From UBA4582 sp965657335 (GTDB lineage Bacteria > Pseudomonadota > Gammaproteobacteria > Pseudomonadales > Azotimanducaceae), in the NCBI GenBank assembly GCA_965657335.1, contig CBFHOH010000008.1, forward strand, positions 62,001 through 126,000: DNA of 64,000 nucleotides, in the 5' to 3' direction. Below, piece by piece: positions 7,543 through 15,983 of the stretch. How positions within the stretch are numbered: position 1 is the first letter of the stretch; every line of letters starts with the position of its first letter. The position numbers and the translations under genes were made by a program. Under the pieces are notes generated by a model that was not told the DNA's origin, made no database searches, and saw only the letters and a program-made list of their open reading frames with translations.

Positions 7543-10500
7543 ATGATTAAAATCGGTGGATATGTAAATCTCAGGCTGATCCAAAAGAATACTGAGGCTG
7601 AGATCTACGCCGGAACAAGAGCACTAGATCAAGAACACATTTTACTCCGCGCTCATCTCAGGGAAAAACTCACCCTCGATCACGTCGAAAATTATCAAAG
7701 TGAATTCGCACTTCTAAGTGAATTGGATTCCGCTCATATTTGCAAAGTCATCGAGCTCTTCGAGCATGATGGCGCGCCTGTCCTGGTTTTTGAAAACACG
7801 CCTGGCCCGAACCTTGCTGACTTCCTTCGAGACTACCGGCCGACACTAGTTGAGTGCATCAAAATAGCGCTCAGCATCACTGATGGCGTCGATTACCTTC
7901 ATAGTCGAAACATCATCCACAGGAATCTTACTCCCACAAATATTATCGTCGACCCCGCCTCCTATAATGCGACGCTTTATGGCTTTGATATTGCAACGAA
8001 ACAAAAGCAAATCAAAGAGGTTGGATTGTTACCGTTCGAAGGAGCACTTGAGTACATTTCTCCGGAGCAGACCGGCCGTCTAAACAGGGCGGTAGACTAT
8101 CGCACTGACTACTATTCCCTTGGCGCGCTCATATACGAGCTCATTACTGGAAAACCGGTATTCGAGAAAGATGATCCATTACACTCAATCTACAATAAAA
8201 TCGTAGCTACACCAGCATTGCCGCGCAGTTTGAACGCGAAGGTACCCGCAGAACTCAACAATGTCATAATGAAATTACTGGAGAAAATGCCTGAAGATCG
8301 GTATCAGAGCATTTTCGCTATTCAACAGGACCTTAGTGTCTGTCTCAGCTATCTTGAAAACCCGAGCGCAGCGGCATCATCATTTACCGTCGCGGTCGAC
8401 GACATCCCTGAAAAACTGACTATTTCTGAAGCACTCGTCGGTCGAGAAAAACAATCGTCAGAATTGCAGGCTATATTTAATAGGGCAAAAAATGGCAGCT
8501 CTGAATTTGTCGTTTGCTCTGGCCCTTCCGGCGCTGGCAAGTCGACCTTCGTAAATGAACAGTTGAAAAGTATTGTCGATAGAGACGGCTTTTACATCAG
8601 TGCTACGCAGGACTTTTCAAACGAGCAGGTGCCCTATTCTTTGATCTCGTTTTTACTAAAAGACCTAACTAAGAGCATCCTTACAGGGCCGGACTTAACA
8701 AGTGTAAAACAGATGCTACAGCGTGAACTTCAACAGGATAACGACGTTCTGTTGGAACTTGCACCGGAGCTGGATCTGCTTCTCGAAACAAATCAGAAAA
8801 CCAGCACACGGAGATCGCCACACGAAACGCAAACAAGGCTCTCAAGAGGCCTGAGAACGCTCGTCAAAATACTTAACACTGAGAAAAGGCCACTAGTGCT
8901 TAGCATCAACAACCTGCATTGGGTTGAGCAAGCATCTATTAAAGTACTTTCCAACTTGCTACAGGACGGGCCGCTACCGTATTTCCTTGCAATAGGCACC
9001 TATGAGCCTGACGCCTCACTTCACGCAGAGGAATGGATGAGGCTGCCAAAAAACGCAGCAAACTTCCACACAGTGACAGAAATCATCATTTCAAACATTA
9101 CTACCGATGATATCGCCTCTCTTATATCGCGCTCAACATACCGCTCCGAGGCCGAGGCGCAATCACTTGCTGAAATTGTTCACTCAAAAACGGCAGGTAA
9201 CCCAGCTTCAGTCAGAGCATTTTTAGAAAATCTCAATGAAGATGAGATTATTTACTTTGACCGTAAAAACCGAAAGTGGGATTGGGATCTGGTAAAAGCC
9301 AAAGCACAATCACCGTCAGACATGGTGAGCCAGTTGCTCGCAAGAAATTTCAGCCAATTCGATGAGCTCACGTCGGAATTACTGCAAATTGCGTCCTGCT
9401 ATGGCACCGAGTTTGATCTATCGGTCCTGAGTGATATCGCTCAAAAATCAGAGAAACAAATCGCGGGGAGTTTGTATCCAGCTTTACAACTGGGCTATCT
9501 GATCAAGTTACCTCCCACGAACCGACAAGCACACGGCAATTATAAATTTGCACATCCAGACATACAGCACGCAGCTTATAACCAGTTGGGTGTTAAAAAC
9601 AAAGCGAGTAATCACGAGCAACTTGGGCTAGCCCTGCTAGCTCGCGCAGGTAAGAACCCACAAGAAAATATATTTGAAATAGCTCACCAGCTAAACACTG
9701 CAATGGATTTACAACAACCTGTTGCTCTTGACGCAGGTAACCTTATCACGCTCAACAAACTTGCTGGCGAAAAAGCCAAGTCTGCCGGGGCATTCCAAGC
9801 TGCACTTAAATACTTCAACACCGCCATCGTTTGCTTGGGAGAGGAACCGTGGCAAGCGCACGAGCGTTGTATGCAACTGCACAAAGAAGCCGCAGAAATG
9901 GCCCATTTGTGCGGCGAAAAAACGCATCTAAATACGCTACTCAAGTCAGTACATGAAAACGCGCGTTCCAGCCTCGAAGAATCTTTTACCTACGAGCTTG
10001 AATTAAGAATCCTGCTCGCTGAAAACCAGCTGAATGAGGCGTTAGCACTCGGCATTCGTCTGCTTAGCAAACTTAACGTGAACATTCCTCTAAGACCGAA
10101 TTCTCCCTCTACGTATTGGTTAGTTATGAAACTGTTGCTCACTTCGTCACTTTCGCCGAGCAAAAATTTCCATAAATCGCGAAAAATGACTGACCCGAGG
10201 TATCTAGCAGCGATGAGAATTCTCATAATACTCATTCATTCTAGCTACGTTAGAGGCAGCAAACATATCGGCGTTCTGGTCATGAAAGCGACAGAGTTAT
10301 CCCTGAAACACGGCAATGCACCTGAGTCTTTCTCCACTTACCCGATGTATGCGGCCGCACTTATCGGTCAATTTGGCACGATCGACACCGGATACAAATT
10401 TGGTCAGATGGCGCTTGAGGGTATAAGTGCTCAGAGCGCCTCGCATCAATGCCGTAACTTAACCATTGTTCATAATTTAATTTCGGCTTGGAAGCTTCAC

Positions 10501-13500
10501 CTGAACAAGACGATTGAACCACTTAACCAAGCCTACCAATTAGGAAGAGACGCAGGCGATATGGAGTTTGCTCTGGTCGCTGCCATGACCGGTTGCGCCA
10601 ACGCCTTTCTCGTCGGTCAAGACCTGCACACGATTGAAGCTAATTTTGATAAATTTAACAAAACAGCGGTTGAATTTAATCAGTTTTCGATTTTAAGAAT
10701 GGGTGCTATTTATCAGCAGCTACTGCAAAACCTTATGTCTGAGACGCCTTGCCCATGGATTTTCGCCGATGGTGTTTATGACGAGGAAAAGGAAATACCG
10801 ATCCATGAGCAACAAGGAGATAACACAAGCCTAGCCAACCTATTTATTACAAAGACTTACGCAGCTGTCATTTTCGGGCAGTACGAACTAGCAAGAGAAT
10901 TTGCCGCGAAAGCAAGAAAATATATTGGCGCGGTTATGGCTTCACCGGCAGTGCCTTTCTTTACCATTTACGAATCCCTCGCTCTAGTAGGAGACTTGCA
11001 GGATGCAACACCGACGCAAAAAGCCATTCGGAGATGGAGACTACAACAAAACCTGCGCCGGCTTCGCAAGTGGAAGCATCACGCACCAGAAAACATTAGT
11101 CAGGGTTATTACCTGATTCTAGCTGAAATGCAGCGGTTCGGAAGAAATCCGGAAAAAGCAACAGACTACTTTGAAATTGCTATTTCTGAAGCAAAGGCCA
11201 ACGGATATCTGAAAGAACAAAGCTTAGCCAATGAACTTGCGGGAAGATTCCATTTGTCCTCGGGAAAAAATGATCTTGCCGCCCACTATCTGAATGCAGC
11301 GCTTACGGCCTATACTCGTTGGGGCGCCATGAACAAGTCCCGCGCTTTATCAAAAGAGTTTGAGGAATTATTCCAAGAGCAAACACACAAAGATGTTCAA
11401 ATTAGGGTAATTACCGAGAAAGATAAAGAAAACCAATTCTATCCGGGGCAGCAAAACAGTCATGGTGACTTTCTAGACATTGCCTCGATCATCAAAGCCA
11501 CTCAGGCCCTCTCCGGCGAAGTCGTCCTTGAAAGCCTACTTAGAAGACTCATGCAACTTGTGCTTGAGAACGCGGGTGCTCACAGTGCACACTTTCTGTT
11601 AAACCAGTCTGGCGTCATTACACTACAAATTATTACTTCTTTTAATGGCGAAAATATTGAGCATGATCTCACCAGCCAGCCACTTGAAAAACTCACGAGT
11701 TTGCCACTATCGGTTGTTAGGTACGTTGCGAGAACACAGGAGGATCTCGTACTCAACGATGCTCGAGAGCACGAAGGTTTTAAGCAGGATGAATATATTC
11801 TCCGGAAACAACCGAAATCTATGCTATGCATACCAATTCAATCCAAGGCTCACCTCACAGGTATTCTTTATCTCGAAAACTCGCAGACAACCTACGCATT
11901 CACCGAAAAAAGAATTACGCTCCTGAAATTGCTGGCATCACAGTCAGCAATAGCAATAGATAATGCCAAGCTTTACCAACAATTAAATTCTTCTCGAAAT
12001 AAATACCTGTCACTGTATCAAAACGCTGTTGAGGGAATTTTTGAATTGAATCCTGAGGGATGGATTACCGATATTAATCCCGCGGCAGCCGAGTTACTCG
12101 GGTATGAAACGCCAGACGATATCCTTAGCCGGACAAATCTGAACCTAAAAAGTGTGTTTCTTGACGCAGAGGAGGTTCGATTACTTCAGCGTATGCTGGT
12201 ACAAAACCAACGTATTCTCGGCTATGAAACAAAACTCCGCAAGCTTAACGAAGATCAATTCTGGGTCGACTTGTCCGCACAGATTTTCTACGACAAGCAG
12301 GGCAATATCAGCCATATAGAAGGCTCATTCATCGATGTAACCGAAAGGAAGCTACGTCAGGAGGCTGAGCAGGCTAAACAGCTCGCTGAGGCCGCGACAA
12401 AAGCCAAGAGTGATTTCCTTGCAAATATGAGCCACGAAATCAGAACGCCGATGAATGCAATCATGGGGTATACAGATTTAGCTCTCGTCACTCAGCTTAC
12501 GGAACAACAAGCTAATTACATAGAGACGATCAAAAGCTCCTCTACTCACTTGCTTCGCGTAGTTAACGATATACTCGATATATCCAAAATCGAATCAGGG
12601 AAAATTGAGCTCCAAAACGTACCCTTCTCCCTTTCAGAACTCTTAGATGATCTGAAACAGCTCTTCCAACTCTCAGCACAAGAAAATCAACTCGACCTTG
12701 TATTTAACGATTACAAAGATGACACCATGTTTGACGGAGACCCTGTCAGAATTGGCCAAGTGTTGATCAATTTAATTAGCAATGCCATCAAGTTTACAGA
12801 CGCGGGAACTATCGGTGTTGATGTTTCCTGTGCAACGATCGCAGAAGACAGAGCACGTATAAACTTTGCTGTTAAAGATACCGGCATCGGTATAGATGCA
12901 CCCAGTTTTGATTCTATTTTTGAGTCCTTCACTCAGGAAGGGTCTGCGGAAAGGCAAGAAGCGGGAACAGGCCTCGGACTGGCTATTTCAAAACAGCTTG
13001 TCGAAATGATGGATGGAGAAATAAACGTCGAAAGTAGCTTAGGGCAAGGGTCAACCTTTTCTTTTTCCATTCGGGTTGGTATCCATGAGACGGCAGTATC
13101 AGAGGAAAGCACACAGCCCTTTCTTGTGACTTCGACAACGAATTCAAGTTCGCGCGAGGGGCTCATTGAAGGTATGTCGATTTTGATGGTAGAGGACAAC
13201 GTCATCAATCAGCTGCTTGCAAGTGAGGTGTTAAGGAGAGCAGGCGCAGAATTAGTGCTCGCAGACAATGGGGCAGAAGCACTATCTCAACTTGAACCGG
13301 GCAAATTTGATCTTGTTCTAATGGATATGATGATGCCAGTCATGGGAGGAATGGAAACAATCAAAAGAATTCGAGCCCAAGAGGAATATCAGCATCTACC
13401 TGTGATCGCGCTATCAGCGGGCGTCTTGCAATCTCAGTTGGACGAAGCACTGGCGAATGGGTTTAACCACTATCTGACAAAACCAATTAATTTCGATGCG

Positions 13501-13974
13501 TTAATTAATCTGCTCGCTGACATTAATAGCAAGATTCTTTTTGGAGAAGATGTTCACGCTATGGTACCGAAGATTGAGACTAATACACCGCCGGGACCCG
13601 CAGACACCGAGACAGCAGGACACGTTGGCTTTGCGGACGCGCTGAGGAATCACAACGACGACCCGGATTTCCTGAATAGTCTGCTGGGAGAGTTCTTAAA
13701 GTTTTATAGCAATGCTGGACAGGAACTCGAAGACTTCATTAATGAGGCAGAGCAGCACGAACAGGCTGTCAGGCTTGCCCACAATCTCGCGAGCGTCGCA
13801 GGGAGTTTCGGTGCAACAGATCTGCTTAATCACTCACGAGCGCTGGAAAGATGTTTATTGGCCAATGACGACGAAGCGACTGATCATCTGGTTGCACTCA
13901 AAAAATCATTGAAAACTTTCATCGAAGAAATTTACCTATTTCGCGCTCAACATCAAATCAGTTCGACAGATTAA
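7543..13974 (+). CDS. Giant pseudokinase-ATPase-hybrid histidine kinase with Hpt domain
   Basis: A 2143-residue protein with, in order: a Ser/Thr kinase-like domain (about 8-265); an AAA/NB-type ATPase with Walker A GPSGAGKST at 327-335; a long helical-repeat region (about 700-1290); a GAF domain (about 1325-1480); PAS (about 1487-1605); HisKA with phospho-His1631; HATPase (about 1730-1860, with GIGI and GTGLGLAIS); a receiver with Asp1928; and an Hpt domain with His2080. This is the trifunctional kinase/ATPase/histidine-kinase architecture. The kinase domain looks dead: HRN at 126-128 in place of HRD, GFD at 147-149 in place of DFG, and Arg where the ATP-binding Lys is expected. No membrane segment is seen, so it should sense a cytoplasmic signal. 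Its stop overlaps the convergent ttcA stop. Confidence 0.93.
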   Translation: MIKIGGYVNLRLIQKNTEAEIYAGTRALDQEHILLRAHLREKLTLDHVENYQSEFALLSELDSAHICKVIELFEHDGAPVLVFENTPGPNLADFLRDYRPTLVECIKIALSITDGVDYLHSRNIIHRNLTPTNIIVDPASYNATLYGFDIATKQKQIKEVGLLPFEGALEYISPEQTGRLNRAVDYRTDYYSLGALIYELITGKPVFEKDDPLHSIYNKIVATPALPRSLNAKVPAELNNVIMKLLEKMPEDRYQSIFAIQQDLSVCLSYLENPSAAASSFTVAVDDIPEKLTISEALVGREKQSSELQAIFNRAKNGSSEFVVCSGPSGAGKSTFVNEQLKSIVDRDGFYISATQDFSNEQVPYSLISFLLKDLTKSILTGPDLTSVKQMLQRELQQDNDVLLELAPELDLLLETNQKTSTRRSPHETQTRLSRGLRTLVKILNTEKRPLVLSINNLHWVEQASIKVLSNLLQDGPLPYFLAIGTYEPDASLHAEEWMRLPKNAANFHTVTEIIISNITTDDIASLISRSTYRSEAEAQSLAEIVHSKTAGNPASVRAFLENLNEDEIIYFDRKNRKWDWDLVKAKAQSPSDMVSQLLARNFSQFDELTSELLQIASCYGTEFDLSVLSDIAQKSEKQIAGSLYPALQLGYLIKLPPTNRQAHGNYKFAHPDIQHAAYNQLGVKNKASNHEQLGLALLARAGKNPQENIFEIAHQLNTAMDLQQPVALDAGNLITLNKLAGEKAKSAGAFQAALKYFNTAIVCLGEEPWQAHERCMQLHKEAAEMAHLCGEKTHLNTLLKSVHENARSSLEESFTYELELRILLAENQLNEALALGIRLLSKLNVNIPLRPNSPSTYWLVMKLLLTSSLSPSKNFHKSRKMTDPRYLAAMRILIILIHSSYVRGSKHIGVLVMKATELSLKHGNAPESFSTYPMYAAALIGQFGTIDTGYKFGQMALEGISAQSASHQCRNLTIVHNLISAWKLHLNKTIEPLNQAYQLGRDAGDMEFALVAAMTGCANAFLVGQDLHTIEANFDKFNKTAVEFNQFSILRMGAIYQQLLQNLMSETPCPWIFADGVYDEEKEIPIHEQQGDNTSLANLFITKTYAAVIFGQYELAREFAAKARKYIGAVMASPAVPFFTIYESLALVGDLQDATPTQKAIRRWRLQQNLRRLRKWKHHAPENISQGYYLILAEMQRFGRNPEKATDYFEIAISEAKANGYLKEQSLANELAGRFHLSSGKNDLAAHYLNAALTAYTRWGAMNKSRALSKEFEELFQEQTHKDVQIRVITEKDKENQFYPGQQNSHGDFLDIASIIKATQALSGEVVLESLLRRLMQLVLENAGAHSAHFLLNQSGVITLQIITSFNGENIEHDLTSQPLEKLTSLPLSVVRYVARTQEDLVLNDAREHEGFKQDEYILRKQPKSMLCIPIQSKAHLTGILYLENSQTTYAFTEKRITLLKLLASQSAIAIDNAKLYQQLNSSRNKYLSLYQNAVEGIFELNPEGWITDINPAAAELLGYETPDDILSRTNLNLKSVFLDAEEVRLLQRMLVQNQRILGYETKLRKLNEDQFWVDLSAQIFYDKQGNISHIEGSFIDVTERKLRQEAEQAKQLAEAATKAKSDFLANMSHEIRTPMNAIMGYTDLALVTQLTEQQANYIETIKSSSTHLLRVVNDILDISKIESGKIELQNVPFSLSELLDDLKQLFQLSAQENQLDLVFNDYKDDTMFDGDPVRIGQVLINLISNAIKFTDAGTIGVDVSCATIAEDRARINFAVKDTGIGIDAPSFDSIFESFTQEGSAERQEAGTGLGLAISKQLVEMMDGEINVESSLGQGSTFSFSIRVGIHETAVSEESTQPFLVTSTTNSSSREGLIEGMSILMVEDNVINQLLASEVLRRAGAELVLADNGAEALSQLEPGKFDLVLMDMMMPVMGGMETIKRIRAQEEYQHLPVIALSAGVLQSQLDEALANGFNHYLTKPINFDALINLLADINSKILFGEDVHAMVPKIETNTPPGPADTETAGHVGFADALRNHNDDPDFLNSLLGEFLKFYSNAGQELEDFINEAEQHEQAVRLAHNLASVAGSFGATDLLNHSRALERCLLANDDEATDHLVALKKSLKTFIEEIYLFRAQHQISSTD

Positions 13975-14797
13975 TGACATCCAAATACTCTGTCGACTCG
14001 GCCGCTTTTAGATTCTCAAAATCGTGATGGCGTGAGTCGAGCATGTGCGAGGGCACAATGTCCGTCATTGATCGAAAGATACTTTCGGCTCTGCCCGGAT
14101 GGGATTCCTGCCACTGAGCCAACATTTCTTTGATCTTCTTTCGTTGTAAATTGTCCTGCGACCCACACAAGTTACAAGGAATAATTGGTAACCCAGCCAA
14201 CTCAGCATAAGCAGCAATGTCTGCTTCTTTACAGTAAGCGAGCGGTCTTATAACGACATTTGCGCCATCATCACTCAATAATTTAGGCGGCATCGTTTTC
14301 ATCTTACCGCCATGAAACATATTGAGAAAAAGGGTCTCAATCATATCGTCTCTGTGGTGGCCAAGCGCTATTTTGGTAAAGCCCTTACGCTTCGCGTAGC
14401 TATAGAAGATCCCCCGACGAAATCTAGAGCACCAACCACAATAGGTTTTCCCTTCGGGTACCATATCAGTGACCAATGAATAAGTGTCTTCCTCTAATAC
14501 TTCCCATTGAACTTTGAGCGTTGTGAAATAGTCAGGCAAAACATGCGCCGGAAACCCAGGCTGCTTCTGATCGAGATTAACAGCCACGAGCTCAAAATGG
14601 ATAGGCGCTCGCTGCTGCAGTTCGAGCAGGATGTCCAACATTGTTAGCGAATCTTTTCCCCCAGAAATACAGACCATGACCTTATCGCCTTCTTCGATCA
14701 TGTTAAAATCGGCTATCGCACGACCGGTGTCGCTTCGGAGACGCTTTTGAAGTCTTTTTATATCCTGCTGATTTCTGAGGTGTGAATCTTTAATCAT
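13958..14797 (-). CDS. ttcA: tRNA 2-thiocytidine synthetase TtcA
   Basis: A 279-residue ATP-pyrophosphatase that thiolates cytidine 32 in tRNAs. It has the PP-loop SGGKDS at 45-50, the cysteines of YCGWC (Cys120, Cys123) and a third Cys211 in CNLCGSQ that together fit the TtcA Fe-S site. The length is normal. The last 17 bases overlap the convergent end of the giant kinase gene. Upstream, only 25 bases separate its ATG from that of the divergent deacetylase gene, so promoters there must overlap. Confidence 0.95.
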   Translation of the reverse strand: MIKDSHLRNQQDIKRLQKRLRSDTGRAIADFNMIEEGDKVMVCISGGKDSLTMLDILLELQQRAPIHFELVAVNLDQKQPGFPAHVLPDYFTTLKVQWEVLEEDTYSLVTDMVPEGKTYCGWCSRFRRGIFYSYAKRKGFTKIALGHHRDDMIETLFLNMFHGGKMKTMPPKLLSDDGANVVIRPLAYCKEADIAAYAELAGLPIIPCNLCGSQDNLQRKKIKEMLAQWQESHPGRAESIFRSMTDIVPSHMLDSRHHDFENLKAAESTEYLDVINLSN

Positions 14798-14822
14798 CTT
14801 AGTACTGCTATTAAACTGAATT

Positions 14823-15980
14823 ATGAAATTTTACCGCAAAAATGCCACGCTGACAGCTATGACCTTTGCCTTACCATTTCGCGGTCGCTCGACTTTCGCG
14901 AAAATTCTGATGCCGCTGTTAAGCTGCCTGCTTCCGCTTGTCTCCTTGGCTCTCAAAGGAGATACAGGGGCCGTCATCCTGCAATACCATCATGTTTCAG
15001 CACAAACGCCGGCTATCACGAGCATTTCGCCAGAAAGGTTTAAGGCACATATCGAAACCATCGTCACACAGGGCTACCAAGTGATGCCGCTGACGACCAT
15101 CGTTGACGCTCTCAGCGCGGGAAAAAATTTACCGGACAAAGCCGTGGCAATCACCTTCGATGATGCCTACAAAAACATATTCACCAACGCCTTTCCTGTG
15201 CTAAAAAAGCACAGACTGCCATTTACGATATTTGTCGCTACGGACTACATCGTGGAAGATTCTACTCAGTATTTGAGCTGGGATGAACTGCGCGAAATGC
15301 GCCTTAGCGGCGCGATTGTCGCCAATCATACGTCCTCGCACACTCATCTTCTTAGGAAGCGGCAGCACGAAACCCACGTGCAGTGGCTAAAAAGAGTCGA
15401 GCAGGAAATACTTGTTGCTGAGCAAATTCTTCGCAAAAACATACCGGCAACCGACAATCACGAACCAGCAAAAAAACTTCTGGCATACCCCTACGGCGAA
15501 TATGATGAGCACATTCAACGCGTGGTAAAGAAACTTGGCTTTGTGGCTTTTGGACAACAAAGTGGCGCTGTGGGACCGACGGCTGATTTTTCAGCACTAC
15601 CGCGATTCCCTTTATCAGGGATATATAGCGACCAAGAGTCGTTTGCTACAAAACTCGCCACCCTACCCTTGCCCATCAAAAATCAACCGCGTAATCCGCT
15701 ATTGCCAGCTGATGATCCTATGCCGCTTTTAGTGATGTCGTTCGAGCAAAATGGTGTCGACCTGAGCAGTTTAAGATGCTTTGGTCCTGACGGCGCGATG
15801 CAAATAAAGCGGCTTGAAAAGAACCGAGTATCGACCAAGGTCACAAGCCCCTTGCCGATCGGACGTTCAAGATATAACTGCACGATGCCAGTGCCGGAGG
15901 CTAACCCTGAGCGGTTTTACTGGTTTTCTCAGCTGTGGATACGGCCAAACAGTGATGGCAGCTGGTATCCTGAACGCTAA
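14823..15980 (+). CDS. Polysaccharide deacetylase (NodB-fold) family protein
   Basis: A 385-residue carbohydrate esterase family 4 protein. The NodB domain carries YHHVS at 55-59, the catalytic TFDDAYKN block (Asp113-Asp114) and the metal-binding HTSSH at 169-173. A hydrophobic stretch at about 27-44 is probably a signal peptide or anchor, placing the enzyme outside the cytoplasm. The later motifs LLAYPYGEY and ALPRFPL match PgaB-like and peptidoglycan/chitooligosaccharide deacetylases, but the substrate is not decidable. The start is uncertain: ATG 14823 is used, with 14859 or 14910 possible. No poly-GlcNAc synthesis genes are near. Confidence 0.82.
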   Translation: MKFYRKNATLTAMTFALPFRGRSTFAKILMPLLSCLLPLVSLALKGDTGAVILQYHHVSAQTPAITSISPERFKAHIETIVTQGYQVMPLTTIVDALSAGKNLPDKAVAITFDDAYKNIFTNAFPVLKKHRLPFTIFVATDYIVEDSTQYLSWDELREMRLSGAIVANHTSSHTHLLRKRQHETHVQWLKRVEQEILVAEQILRKNIPATDNHEPAKKLLAYPYGEYDEHIQRVVKKLGFVAFGQQSGAVGPTADFSALPRFPLSGIYSDQESFATKLATLPLPIKNQPRNPLLPADDPMPLLVMSFEQNGVDLSSLRCFGPDGAMQIKRLEKNRVSTKVTSPLPIGRSRYNCTMPVPEANPERFYWFSQLWIRPNSDGSWYPER

Positions 15981-15983
15981 CCA

